A stretch of 64,000 bases of DNA, taken from the NCBI GenBank assembly GCA_949825045.1, contig OX463808.1, forward strand, positions 25,419,674-25,483,673, in the 5' to 3' direction. The notes below the pieces were generated by a model. It did no database searches. It saw only the letters and a list, made by a program, of their open reading frames with translations, and had not been told where the DNA came from. The DNA is from Argyresthia goedartella (taxonomy: Eukaryota; Arthropoda; Insecta; Lepidoptera; Argyresthiidae). A program made the position numbers and the translations under genes. How positions within the stretch are numbered: position 1 is the first letter of the stretch; each line of letters opens with the position of its first letter. Positions 10,441 through 21,690 of this stretch are shown piece by piece.

Positions 10441-11858
10441 AACTTACCATCATTTTTGTTATCGCAAAATTATCATGGTCACTGATTCCATTTTAAAATC
10501 CTGTCACCAATCAAAACACTAATATTAAATTATTTCAAAACCCATCCATCACCATTGACTAAAAATCCAGGGACGCGTATTGGCTGCATCAGCTAAGATC
10601 GTGCTCAATCACTTAAACCCAATATAAATTTGGTCGTTGTTCTTCGAAACGCTGTGTCAAGCTATCAATCAGTATAAAAATGCCCAGATCATCCCCTAAT
10701 TTAATCAAAAGATCGCTTTAGCCGCGCGCGGACAAGAAAAAGCTGCATGACGCAACAGCAACACGGCGATATAAAATTTTCATCGAACTCGGCTTGATGG
10801 GAGGCAGGGGGGGGGGGGGGGGGGAAAGGAAGGGGGCGGGGCCCCGTCGTAATATCCAAGTCGAGCCGAGCAACCAATAAATTACAATTTGACATAAACA
10901 AAACCCCACTCTACAACTACACGTAGCTTCGAATTATTTATTGCTAACAGCTCCCAGTCTATAGGTAGGTGGAAAAATGCACTCCGCACTTTGTTGATAA
11001 ATTATAAACAGTTTATTTGTCCATAATGTTCCAGAAAAGTGCTTTCGTGCATTATATAATAGTGTGCCAATGAGATTGCATTTCAGGTACCTACTAGCAT
11101 TCGCGTATTTCTTCGGACATAAATTGCTTTTACTCAATTTCACAATTAAATAGCAGCGTCTAGTTTTGTTGGTGGGTGTAGTTGTAGTGAATATTAACTC
11201 TACGTGTATTGGTGGTCACCACCTCCCCCGACGCGCGCCTGCCCCCCGCAGGACGTAATAAAATTTGCATACTTTTAATCAAGGACCGTGTCGCGGAGAA
11301 GTTTGCCAATAACGGAACGCTGTGATCGATCTAATACTCCTACCCTCGACTTATCTTCGCATTATAATGCTGTTGGAATAACAACTATGAGTTCACATCC
11401 GGTAGTCTTTCCTGTGTGTTATTTCACAGTATTCATTCTGACGGAATATTACCGGAATTACGCCATGCAACTGCTACGCGCGTAACATCGTAGCGCGTCG
11501 TAGCAGCTACGACGCATATTCTTGCTACTGTGCAAATGAAGAACACCTACATCTTTTTGTTTTGATATCACATTACCGTTTAAATTATTTTAATAAAATG
11601 AGAATTATAGCTTGGAGTTTTTAATTATAGTTTCTATACATGGGACAGTTTTCTCCACTTTATCTAGGCAAAACTATCTTAGTTAGGTATTTTTAATCTA
11701 ACTTAAACATACCTTTGTCCGAATCCAACGTACCGATACTGTGTAAATAAAATAACTGGATCGGCGTTTCCTCCAGTGGAGTGAGAGAAGTCCCGTAGCG
11801 CAGTTTGCAATAAATTAGCCAGTATCTAATATAAAACGACAAAACGCCCTGTCCCGCT

Positions 11859-11860
<2 letters not shown>
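10441..11860. other. Noncoding DNA with an 18-G run
   Basis: No gene seen. Positions 10807-10824 are an uninterrupted run of 18 G, followed by more G-rich sequence. A CTACG/CGTAG-rich patch lies at about 11470-11510, and a similar one at 35385-35470. Confidence 0.45.

Positions 11861-11902
<42 letters not shown>
11861..11902 (+). repeat. (GCC)14 microsatellite
   Basis: Fourteen perfect GCC triplets, in an otherwise unremarkable noncoding stretch at the edge of a CpG-rich patch. No ORF with homology uses it as an alanine, proline or arginine run. Confidence 0.97.
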
Positions 11903-11904
<2 letters not shown>

Positions 11905-14600
11905 CTGTCCATCTGCCCTCCGCATTAATCGTGTTTAGTTAGTGGATATTGGTGGCGGAAATTCAAATGCAATCACATGAAAATAGAATTCGCGAAAAGA
12001 AAAGAAAACAACTTGACAGGCTTCAGTCTAGCGGAGCGCGAGCGGAACGCCGCCGCCCCGCCGCCGCCCCGCTCGCCGCACGCTGACCGGACTCGTACTT
12101 ACACAATTTTAAATTGTACATATCTCGAATTCCGATCCGTCGCAACCCGGCGGCCCCGTGCTATGAAATTAAACGAAATAAAAGTAGAACTGCACGGAGC
12201 ACTCGGAAAAAATCAAAACCGAAATATAAAAAGTAAAACGCTTTTCCGACCGATGCGAGGGGTGGGTGTGCAATGTTTGCGGCTGTCACTCGATGCAGCT
12301 CGCAATAAAAACAAGCTGGGAGCCGACTATGTATAAATATGTGCGGTCGAATTGATTGGAATTGAATATGTGTGGGTGGGGGCGAGGAATCGAAGGTGAG
12401 CCGCGCTGCTAAGACTGTAATCGGTTTTGCCCCGAGCGGCCGCAGCCCGCGCCGCTCCCGCCCCGCGCCCGCCCCGCCACCGCGCCGCGCTCACAATTAA
12501 ACTTTGTTTGTACATGTGACGCTGGAGACTCGCCGCAATGCTCTTTTTAAGTGGTCCTGCACCGGCTCTGCATGCAATTTAAGAATCTCGTTTACAGGTT
12601 TCACAATTACCCAACTTAACCTTTAGAGCTCGCCAAGTCTTCTCTTGTTGTGTTAAAACTTTAACATGTTTAGTGGCTTTGTTAGTCTCTTTGATTAATT
12701 TTATTGCAGAGGTTATTAACTGTACGATAATTCTGGCATTGGGGTGAATACAAATGAATAATGACCTCTTAGCTGTTCAAATACACGAAGCAATCGGGGC
12801 GAATGTTCAAAAGATGTAAATGTGGCGAGGAGCGGTGACGTCACATTTGTCATCTGGAGCCGTGGCGAGGGGCAGGGGACGGAGGGTCCGCTGATTGCCT
12901 GCAATTATGCCATTAACTTCACCTAATTTTATAACGCAGTTTCTGTGTCTACCCCATCGCGTTCCACTGACTTGAGTTGTAAACTGGGACTTGATTGAAG
13001 TTGCTAATGCTAAAGTCCTCATCTGTTTTCTAATATAGTTATCTCAACTCCGTCTGGAGATCGTAGTAAGGACCGAAAATAAATCAGTAAGATATGGTAA
13101 CATCTGCGAGTATTCAAATTGAAGAAGGTAGTAGTTACAGAAGCTTCCTGGTTTAATCTTATAAATTTCCAGAAATTAGAGCATGTATACAAAGTATGGA
13201 TTAATGTAGTTATTTAACTAGATAAGTCATCCATTGATTTCGAACAAAACAAAATCCTTCCCATCTGAATACACGATAATCTCCCCTTTCAAGTCAATCA
13301 CTATTCGATCAGTATAGTTAGGCCTCGGTATAGTTCAGTACCACCGGTAGGTCTATCAATCACTCCTGCCTACATCGAGTTACGACCATTAAATCTTCAG
13401 GGGAAAACAGATAATTCCGTTTAACTTTCGTTTCCAACTTATCGAATAATTTAACTGAACATTTATTTTTGTGCGCTCATCAATCAAGCGAGCTCGCGCT
13501 CCGCCGATAAGCCTCCGCACCGACGCCGAGAAATGACTAGGCATTACATAAATCCCCTCGGATGATGAAAAGTGAAGTCTAACAGATAAGAACCGACAAA
13601 AAGTTACGATGAGAAATGAATCGCGATTTATATCCGAGGAGGTTTCGGCTCCGCCTGCTTCGGCGGTCGCGGCCTCCGAGAAGGCAATGGCGGAATCGGT
13701 ATGAATAATCCTTTCAGCATGTTGATTTGTGTGACTCACAGTGCCTAACTACTATAGTCACGAAAGGGTTTCAGTGATTTTGTTTGTCCCTTACGACGAA
13801 TAGTACGGCAAGGCGTTACGGTTGCTATCTCTATCAGTGCCTTTAATTTCCCGATACCAATCTATAAATCTCGGCCCGGCAAATAAAAGAAAAGGATACA
13901 AAGAAAATTCTCCCCATACAAAAACCGAGAGTTTAATCGAAAGTTCTCTCCCAGTGGCCATTATTAAGATATACAGTACAATACATAAGCCTATCTCGAC
14001 GTTTATTTTATCGCGGGTTCACATCACGCGCCGCTATTCCCTGTTATGATACGGCCGCACCTGCTAGCGGAGGCCTGAAAGAAAAGCCATAAAGCTGTTC
14101 GGAGCGTTTCTTGCGCTGCGTTGTCGGCGCGGCGCCGTGCGAGCGCGCGGCCCGACTAGCAAGCAGCCGCGCCGCCCCCCTCCCGCACCCCCGCACGCCT
14201 CGACTCACACCCGCCCACGCCTGACGTCGACACCACCGACCATATTTTCCACTTTATGTGTGACAGTTGAGGTAATATCGAGACTCTCGCCGCTTTCTGA
14301 TTGGACGAAAAATTCACATTAAAGGAACCTGCCGGCTGCGAACGAGCGATTCGGAGCTGTATTCCCGTGGAAAATGTCTGAAAATATTGTATTATGGGGG
14401 TGGAAAATTGCCACCCTCTCTCCCGCTTGCTCGGCTCCAGCAAAAACTGTCGAGTATTTGTTTTTGATGAAAACGATTTATTATTCTACGTGGGTTGGAG
14501 GCAATAAAGATAAGCTGGCGAGGTGGCAGAGCCTTATTACGACTAACCCTCGCCTTTGTTTCCTTATAAAGAATAATAAATGAGGCAGCCATGCTTATTT
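11903..14600. other. CpG-rich and AT-rich alternating noncoding DNA
   Basis: CpG-rich patches (about 12030-12160, 12420-12500, 13480-13700 and 14090-14230) alternate with AT-rich motifs such as CATAAA and TATAAATA. Long frames here read as low-complexity alanine, arginine and proline, with no domain signature on either strand. A TGACGTCA palindrome (CREB/ATF-type site) lies at 12836-12843. I interpret the tract as possible cis-regulatory DNA. Confidence 0.35.
12836..12843. promoter_or_regulatory. CRE-like palindrome TGACGTCA
   Basis: A perfect 8-bp CREB/ATF consensus palindrome inside CpG-rich noncoding DNA. A site of this length is expected by chance roughly once per 65 kb, so it is only suggestive. 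A second copy is at 33608-33615. Confidence 0.25.
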
Positions 14601-15052
14601 ACCAACTTCCTTAATTATTTATTTATGCGGAAACATTGTTTATATTTGTTACGTACATAGATAAATTAGGTCTCTGTGTTTTTAAGCGAGATTTTCGTTT
14701 GCCTTGTTCGTAACGAGTTCCTTGTCCGTTTTATACTTGGTGATGTCTCACCAACAAACGATCAGATTCTGTCCACAGTGGCACAATATCCTATGCAGGT
14801 GTTAAATAATATGAGCGGAGTAAATCATGGTGATATGGGTGATGCGTGGCAGGAGACGATGTGACGGAAGATAAAGAGCAATAAAGTTAACACCATAATT
14901 TTCATGAACACCACCCCACCCCGTGTATGGCTCTGGGTTTGAAATCCAACTGAACAATATTATATGGAGGATTTCCAAGTTACTTCTTATACTGGGTCAG
15001 TTAAGCTACATATATCATCAGATTCACTTTTCCTTCTTTCCATCACTCTCTC
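14601..15052. other. Noncoding DNA, nothing recognised
   Basis: AT-rich sequence between the CpG-rich tract and the SINE at 15.05 kb. No supported feature. Confidence 0.4.
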
Positions 15053-15313
15053 ATAATTTAGCCTAGCGGGTAGTGTCCCTACCCTACCTACGAAGCTGAC
15101 GGTCCTGGGTTCGAATCCCGATAAAATAATTATTTGTGTGATGGGCATGAAAATTTCTTAGTCTTGCATTTTTATGTGTATTTACACAAGTATTTATCTC
15201 TATCAAATATATCGCATATATAACCAATACTATAACACTAGCCTTGTTGAGCTTATAATGGGCCCAGTTCTATTTGGGTAAGTTTGTCCTCCAATATTTA
15301 TTTATTTAATTAT
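15053..15313 (+). mobile_element. tRNA-derived SINE
   Basis: A-box-like TAGCCTAGCGGGTAGTG (about 15058-15074) and B box GGGTTCGAATCCC (about 15107-15119) form a tRNA-like head. The body resembles the SINE at 4.64 kb in layout, including a short AT-rich central part and a GGGCCCAGTT...TTTGGG segment. The tail is a TATTTATTTATTTA run at about 15294-15310. The tRNA stems are imperfect, so it is not a functional tRNA gene. Confidence 0.7.
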
Positions 15314-15894
15314 AATTCTGTATAATTATGTATAATTAATAAATCAATTGACCGCATAAAGTTTAGAGAACCGTTTGGTCAGCTATTTTTTATACTCTAT
15401 CTATATATATGTCTTGTTGTCTACATTTCTCTTATACTGTCTTTTTATGAAAGAAGTGACGTTACATAAAGAACATTACATAGAACCCTAAAAAATCTCT
15501 GTCTGATCCCGGTACAGCAAGACAGACCGGCTTTATCCATTATCGGTCGTATTGACCCCCCGGTGCGTCGGCGCATCCACCGTACTCGCCACTTTGTCAC
15601 ATTTATTAATTTTATTAATATCGTGCGGTGTCCCGCTAATATACAGACAGACTTTTCACTAGTCTCTGTCATCTGTTGCTGCTGTTAGGCTCCCTACGAC
15701 CACATTTTTGTGATTTAAGTAAGTGTAGGATATCAGTGACGGTAACTATTGTGTTTCGGCATTTTTATTAAATATTTTTTTTATCCTATACTGAACATCA
15801 CACATATTATTATTTAAATTACAGTTTCACAGGAAGAAAACTAAATTTATTTCAAACGTCTTATTTTATAGATGATACATTAATTTCATCTCTA
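15314..15894. other. Noncoding DNA, nothing recognised
   Basis: AT-rich sequence, including a GTCTTGTTGTCTACATTTCT-type stretch. No gene or repeat core supported. Confidence 0.4.
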
Positions 15895-16184
15895 TACAAG
15901 GTGACATTTAATTAGCTGACCATATTTTGGGGAATGATAGTACCCATTATTACGAACAACTTTCCCCAAGAAACATGTGGTCGCAAATGTATTTGAAAAA
16001 TACATTTGCGACAAAAATATATTTGACCCTCAGTACATTGACCCGATCAGCTGATTACAAGTTACTATGGGGCACCCAATATTTTTTTTCGTTTGCGACC
16101 ATATGTTTCTTGGGGAAAGTTGTTCATAATGACGGGTACTATCATTCCCTAAAATATGGTCAGCTAATTAAATGTCACCTTGTA
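15895..16184. mobile_element. Fold-back element with arms of about 95 bp
   Basis: The first 95 bases (15895-15989: TACAAGGTGACATTTAATTA...CAAGAAACATGTGGTCGCAAA) are the near-perfect reverse complement of 16092-16184. The arms contain the shared tracts GACCATATTTT, GGGAATGATAGTACCC and AACTTTCCCCAAGAAACAT. The left arm ends in a second small hairpin (TCGCAAATGTATTT against AAATACATTTGCGA, about 15980-16011). The middle is about 100 bp with no coding capacity. This is a fold-back-type MITE. The 110-codon frame across it is a by-product of the inverted repeat. Confidence 0.85.
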
Positions 16185-17330
16185 TGTAGTATATTCCTAA
16201 ATAGCAATTTAATGCCATACATTATAACAATATATAAACTCGCACGCGTGATGATGTGAGATAACAACATAATCATTCATAGAATCATTTTAGTTGACAA
16301 ATTCCGACAACAAACAAATTGGTTTCGTAACAAAAGAACAGAAAAGCGTCCCTGTCTCACCGACGATTAAAAATTTAAATATCGACAGAGCGACCCCTCC
16401 TAAATTAAACGAGCGAACATCTGAATAAATCAGCGGAGGCGAGCATAACTTGTACTGAACGTGTTATGAGGGGTTCTTCTGGCAAAGTATTGCAGTAGGA
16501 TTTACCAAATTATTCCATGTTTTTTACTTTTGATATAGTTTTACATTTATATTTTCTGCAATCTAAGACTAAAAGTAAAAGATAAAAAAGTAATTTCATA
16601 AGTGACTATAGGTATGTTAGTCAACCATACCTACGCCTATGCACACTTATAGTTAAAAACAAAAGTGCGTTCTGTCTTCAAAATTGTTAAATCGGAAGCA
16701 GTACGAAAATTGCCACAGTACTCGTCACGAATAATGAATAAACCTAGCCACGGTGGCGGCCCCTAAAATGACGCACAGGCGCTCGAAGTTAACTTATACT
16801 CGAACTATTTAACCATCCGTTCATACAGACGACCATGAGACAGCAGTCTGCACCCCGCCCTGGGCCATGTGAATGACAGGGACCGCAACCCCGATCTAAC
16901 GACAAACCACGTCTAGTCTCTGCACTTCGGTTCAGGAGCAGCGGTCTCTTTACCCTTCAGATACCATAGAGTAGAAAGAGACATCGTTGTGACGGCTAGG
17001 AAATATGTTTAGAATCGGGGGGCAGAGGGCCCAGCACCCAACAGGGCATAACTCATAAATAAAATACAATATGGTGAGCAAAACATTGAATTATGCTGGT
17101 ATTATGTCACATTTGGCCTTTGTAAATTAGTCGACGCGGTTCAACAACTGGGGGACTCAAATGTGTTACTTGTTTGGCAGTGTAGTTAATTTAGTTGCTG
17201 TATTCTTGTTGGGGTCTATTTTTAATTTTGTTAGAGATTATTTGTCATCGGTAACACAATTAAAATAATATTTATATAAGTTTATTGATATAAACGATGT
17301 GTTGATACACAAAAAAGGCAAACGTCGCAG
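16185..17330. other. Noncoding DNA, nothing recognised
   Basis: Mixed-composition sequence with a moderately CpG-rich part (about 16740-17040). No gene, RNA or repeat was supported. Confidence 0.4.
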
Positions 17331-17355
17331 CGGTTTAGGCTGTGCGTTGATATAT

Positions 17356-17382
17356 GAGTCAGTCAGTGAGTCAGTCAGTCAG
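17356..17382 (+). repeat. GTCA simple-repeat run
   Basis: GAGTCAGTCAGTGAGTCAGT... is an interrupted (GTCA)n run within unassigned sequence (17331-17924). Similar short GTCA runs occur inside insect MITEs, but the surrounding sequence gave no inverted ends I could define. Confidence 0.6.
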
Positions 17383-17924
17383 AACTTTGATTTAATATTT
17401 TATCCAGAAAACCCTTCACATGTGGATAAATTCATGTCCACGAGGGATGGTTTTATTCCTGAATTCCATCAGTGGATGTGACTCCACCTCTGTCCTTATC
17501 TGGCAAGGCTAGATGAAGTGGTGCAACGTCCACAAAAGAAACTGGATAAACTCCGCCAGCATTTTCTTTGATCCAAACTTAAACCAGGAAGAAGTGGGAA
17601 ATGCTGGCGAGAATAGCTTGTTGAACCTCCACGGAGGAGATAACAGAGTGTTGAACAGTCTACGATACGCAGCATTTGTATGTCGACAGCAACAGCCAAA
17701 GTCTACCTTGCCCGCCTCCTCGTTCCACAGAGGCTGCTAGGGATTGCAACCCGGGTCCGGCCGGAATTACGGTTAGGGTGTTATTGCCAAAATGATCCCC
17801 AAGTTTTTTTAAAAGCTTTTATTTAAACTGCTTTGTATGTATGTTTCCGTCAAATCTATCGGAATGAGTTGAAATGTTGCTTAAGTATGTAAGTTGGATG
17901 ACAATGCAGTATGTTTCTGACTTG

Positions 17925-18425
17925 GAGCTGATCCGATAATGAAGCCGGAATGTAGCCATGAGAACTCTATCATAAAACATCGCAAACCCGTCGACTTTGG
18001 GCTCGTTTGATTCATCTTGACAAATACTTTGGTCCTAGTTTTTTTTTTATATTATGGAACTGATCTGATGCTCGAGCCGGAAGGCGGCCAGGGGAACTTC
18101 GTTGTTTTATTACAGAGTTCTCCTGGCTACCTTCCAACTCCGGCATCAGATCAGCACCATGTCATTAAAAAATATTCTAGGACTAAATTACTTGTCAAGA
18201 CGAATCAAACGAGCCCAAACTTTTTGGGGTTGCGTCGTTTTATTACAGTGTTCTCCTGGCCACCATTCCACTCCAGCATCAGATCAGCTTAATGTCATAA
18301 AAAATATCCTGGGTCCAAAGTGTTTGTCAAGACGAATCAAACGAGCCAAAATTCGACGGGGTTGCGATGTTTTATGGCAGAGTTCCCATGGCCACATTCC
18401 GTCTCCATCATCAGATTAGCTCCAA
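17925..18425. repeat. Array of about 125-bp units in both orientations
   Basis: Two well-preserved forward units cover about 18095-18425. Each contains CAAGACGAATCAAACGAGCC, TTTTATTACAG(A/T)GTTCTCCTGGC and AGCATCAGATCAGCT-type tracts. An inverted relative (CTCGTTTGATTCATCTTGAC) lies at about 17925-18045. Positions 18060-18150 form a palindrome joining the two orientations (CTGATCTGATGC...GCATCAGATCAG). The array looks like a fold-back element whose one arm was tandemly amplified. The overlapping 91- to 125-codon frames are repeat artefacts. Confidence 0.75.
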
Positions 18426-18441
18426 GCGAACAATGTCATAA

Positions 18442-18562
18442 GCACATCGCAACGTGCATAGAGCTCGCTCCTCAGACCCTACTCAGAATGGTAGCCTGCA
18501 AATGCAAGAAAGTGTGCTTAGGCTTGTGCAAGTATCATCTTTTACTGGCTGCATCTCCTCAA
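18442..18562 (+). pseudogene. Cys-rich domain fragment (transposon-associated type?)
   Basis: In one frame the stretch reads LAPQTLLRMVACKCKKVCLG followed by LCKYHLLL. This resembles the start of a Cys-rich module (pattern CxCxxxCxxxC) that I recall from ORFs associated with insect transposons, where a 'PxxLLxxixCxCkxgC' entry is typical. The downstream cysteines are not in frame, so if it is such a domain it is truncated and frameshifted. It directly follows the 125-bp repeat array. I cannot name the parent gene; it could also be coincidence. Confidence 0.3.
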
Positions 18563-19204
18563 AATGGACCTACAGAGCTCTGGTTGGACTCAATTTGTAG
18601 CAAATTATGTTTCCGTAAGGTAGCTTTCTCGAAAAAAAAAACTACAGCAAGTGCCAGAATTTCGTGCTCCACGGGAGCAAAATGCTCTAAAAACTGAGCT
18701 CTACTAGAAATACTGGTATTGCCTGACAGAATTCCTAAATTACGTGAAAAACAGCAACTTCAATTTTTTTATTTGATTATCATAAAATCAAAACGTCAGT
18801 ACGATCTGTTGTTCTTACATGTTCAACCCTTTCAGTTATGTGGTCGCATAATTCATTATGTATTATTTCGCTCATTTCATGTGATTCCGCTGTTCATGGT
18901 CATTCGCTCAATTCGTTTTTTATTATTGTTATAACCCTATTCTCTATGTAATAATAAAAGTTAAACTAGCAGATCACGATGTAACGTATTTTTCTTTGGT
19001 ATTCTATTGGAGAGACAGCCATTTGGTAACCTATCTTTTACTTGAAATGAAAATGAAATAAAAATTAACTCCCAAATTGACAACATGAATGGGATTTATC
19101 GCTGCAAAACGACGTCTGCGAGTTCACGCTGCACTACCTATCCTCACGTATTATATATACTTGCGTGACGACCACGAATTGCATGCGCCCAGATAAACCT
19201 CAGT
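18563..19204. other. Noncoding DNA with a partial element core
   Basis: Positions 18810-18829 (GTTGTTCTTACATGTTCAAC) match the core motif of the inverted-repeat elements at 1.8, 7.3, 24.7 and 55.5 kb, but the rest of the core is absent. Otherwise nothing was recognised. Confidence 0.5.
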
Positions 19205-19440
19205 AGTATAAGTGCACATGTGCATTAGCAAAAACATAAACATTTATATACAGGCACGCACATACGTCGCTGTTTCTGGTCCCCACATAATCCGTATCGT
19301 GGGGACCAGAAACAGCGACGCCACACAGATAAACATCCAAGACCAATGGATTTTCTCTTCTTCCTCCCAGCCGGGATTCGAACCCGTTACCCCTCGCTTG
19401 GGAGGCACAGCCTGGAACCGCAACACCACAGAGGTCATAA
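19205..19440 (-). mobile_element. tRNA-derived SINE (family with internal hairpin)
   Basis: On the minus strand the tRNA-like head lies at about 19438-19369, with the B box GGGTTCGAATCCC and TGGTGTTGCGGTTCCAGGCT upstream. The body contains a perfect 22-bp inverted repeat (19265-19286 and 19299-19320). A second member of the family lies at 21.46 kb on the plus strand, sharing the head (GTGGTGTTG...GAGGCTGTGC...CCCAAGCGAG) and a degraded form of the hairpin region. Confidence 0.75.
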
Positions 19441-21098
19441 ATAATAAAAATAAAGGTATCGATTTACTCTCAAATCAACAACTCCCATATCCAGGAAAAC
19501 CCCACATCAACCAATTATATCTCGCAATAAAAACCTTTTAAGGTAAGCAAACCTCCGAGCTACCTTTTCAAAACCACTTAAATTCGAATGCGAAAGGATC
19601 GCTACAGGAGGCTATAGAGGGGAAAATGGCGGACTCGATTCAGCGAAATCATAGAAACGCACATAAATTGACGCGCATTAACATTTCCTTTATCCTGCGT
19701 GTCGGCGTATGACGGGGGCGCCCGGGTGCCTCCGCGCCGCCCAAGACAATAAATTTACATATTTCACCCCTCAAACAGACCTTTTTTTCCATTCCGCAGA
19801 ATTACGCACATATGGGAATATTCTGTTGAATATATCAGCAGTAAGAGGAGAGATACTCTCAGAATAAAATTATCGTCTCCTCCGCCACATTTTCTGATAA
19901 AACCCGGCTCGCTTTTATCACCCCTAATATGGGAAATGGCATTCCCTTTTCAAATTCTCGCCGCATATGAAATTGAGCTGATTTTATTAAATTTTTACCG
20001 AGTGCCGCTGACACATTTTGTTACAATCCCACTCAATAACACTAAACTTACAGTGACGCATTTGTAAAGCCCTCGTATTTATACAGTTGTACTTCCACAT
20101 ACTGTCTATGTAATAGAGTGTCAGGTACACAGAAGCGCAAATTCACAGATGGGGATGTAATTTTGCGGTGGAGACACCCTTCAAAGGGTCAAATCAAAAT
20201 CATTTTCACAGTCCAGTGAAGCGGCATACGGACTGGCGCGGCGAGCGGGCTGGTAGCGCCCGGCCTGCTACGCTCACCTACTCTACTTTGTAGCTCTCAT
20301 TACGAAACTACCGAAATGGGCGTATATTAGACTAAGCGTGTACAGGAGTAGAGTTTCCCACTGTTATTTTGTTCATTGCTTTTAACATACTACATATCTA
20401 ACTACATCTGCGGAATGTGCTTATGTAAACTTGATACTTATGATGGTGATTCGTAAAAATATATATAAAAGCAAAGAGAAAGCAAACAATGCGCTCGACT
20501 CAAACTAAAATAACGTAGCGTCAAACCATAAAGAAATTGTTTAAAAATAAACTACGCTATTTTGTCGAAAAGATTTTCAAGGAGAGTTTATGAATACATA
20601 ATATGAAATTAGTTAGGATTTCAGAATAACAGGAAAAATAAAACAGTTAAGATGTCTTTTCGCAATTGAATTCTATCGAGAAAATTTCATCTAAGATCTA
20701 GTATTTTCCTTCAGTGAGAACCTTAACCAAATACTCAATAAACGTTAACTCAAAAATCAAATCTGTATATGACTTTATAGTGGTGTAAAAGGATCCGAAA
20801 AAAACAATTTTTTTTTTGTATCACCTTAAGGTGTACATGTAAGCAAACATGTAACAACGAATACTGTATTTTGAAGAATAGTGTAAAGTAAACCAACATA
20901 ATCAAAACGTCATAACACAAATATTGTCGTAATGCAGCATACATTTGATCAAAGCTTAGAAACAAATGCGACACTGCAGTGCATATTGACTCTACTGACA
21001 ATAGATCCAAGTGATCACTTACAAATACATTGGTACTAAACCTTTGTGTTCTAGCCTGTATGCCACACTGTGTAATAGCAGCCGCCCGATTTGCTCGA
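19441..21098. other. Noncoding DNA with a CpG-rich part
   Basis: About 19640-19760 and 20210-20290 are CpG-rich, the rest AT-rich. No gene seen on either strand. Conserved-noncoding-type alternation, as in 11.9-14.6 kb. Confidence 0.35.
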
Positions 21099-21099
21099 G

Positions 21100-21294
21100 A
21101 TTATAGAGCATGGTGCAGAGCGCATTATAGAGCATGGTGCAGAGCGCATTATAGAGCATGGTGCAGAGCGCATTATAGGGCATGGTGCAGAGCGTATTAT
21201 AGAGCATGGTGCAGAGCGCATTATAGAGCATGGTGCAGAGCGCAGCTGTTCCTCTCGTAGAGCATGGTGCAGAGCGCAGCTGTTCCTCTCGTAG
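21100..21294 (+). repeat. 24-bp minisatellite with a 34-bp variant unit
   Basis: Six copies of ATTATAGAGCATGGTGCAGA plus GCGC (24 bp) run from 21100 to 21243. A 34-bp unit in which AGCTGTTCCTCTCGT replaces the first bases follows, then a partial second copy to 21294. Because 24 is a multiple of three, repetitive peptide frames stay open on both strands (for example RAWCRAHY and ALCTMLYN repeats). There is no evidence that any is translated. Confidence 0.93.
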
Positions 21295-21457
21295 CCGATA
21301 CACAGCACTAATACTCATTAGACTTACATGTCCGTGACGAAAGCTCCGTTCAGTAATTCCGCCCTAGCTTCCTGTCTCTCTGGCCTAGGCCTATGGCGCT
21401 CGTCGAGTTTTTGCGGCGATTCGCTATGCTTTAGCATTACTACCTATAAGACGACTC

Positions 21458-21690
21458 CTGTGGTGTTGTAGTCGAGGCTGTGCTTCCCAAGCGAGAGGTC
21501 CCGAATCCGAATCCCGGCTGTGGAGAAAAATAAAAATAAAAACCCAGTAAAAACTCTTGGATGTGTATATGTGTGTGACGTCGCTATTTCTATTTCCCAC
21601 GGCATAGAGTTTCCTAGTGTGGGGCCAGTCGCTATGTATGTGCCTGTGTGCAAATATTTATGTGTATGTTTAAAAGTGGCTGCAACTGTG
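21458..21690 (+). mobile_element. tRNA-derived SINE (same family as 19.2 kb)
   Basis: A head with GTGGTGTTGTAGTCGAGGCT and a B-box variant CGAATCCGAATCCC is followed by an A-rich linker, then GACGTCGCTATTTC...GGGGCCAGTCGCTATGTATG. The last part corresponds to the hairpin of the 19.2-kb copy but is diverged. The family is shared but the strand is opposite, so the two are independent insertions. Confidence 0.7.

Noticed and set aside
11977..12336. 119-codon plus-strand ORF
   Set aside because: Proline/alanine/arginine-rich translation of GC-rich DNA, no homology signal I recognise.
13389..13739. 116-codon minus-strand ORF
   Set aside because: Lies in a CpG-rich patch with frames open on both strands; no domain seen.
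15053..15130. Possible functional tRNA gene
   Set aside because: Same reasoning: tRNA-like promoter boxes only, followed by a SINE body.
15927..16259. 110-codon ORF
   Set aside because: Created by the inverted arms of the fold-back element.
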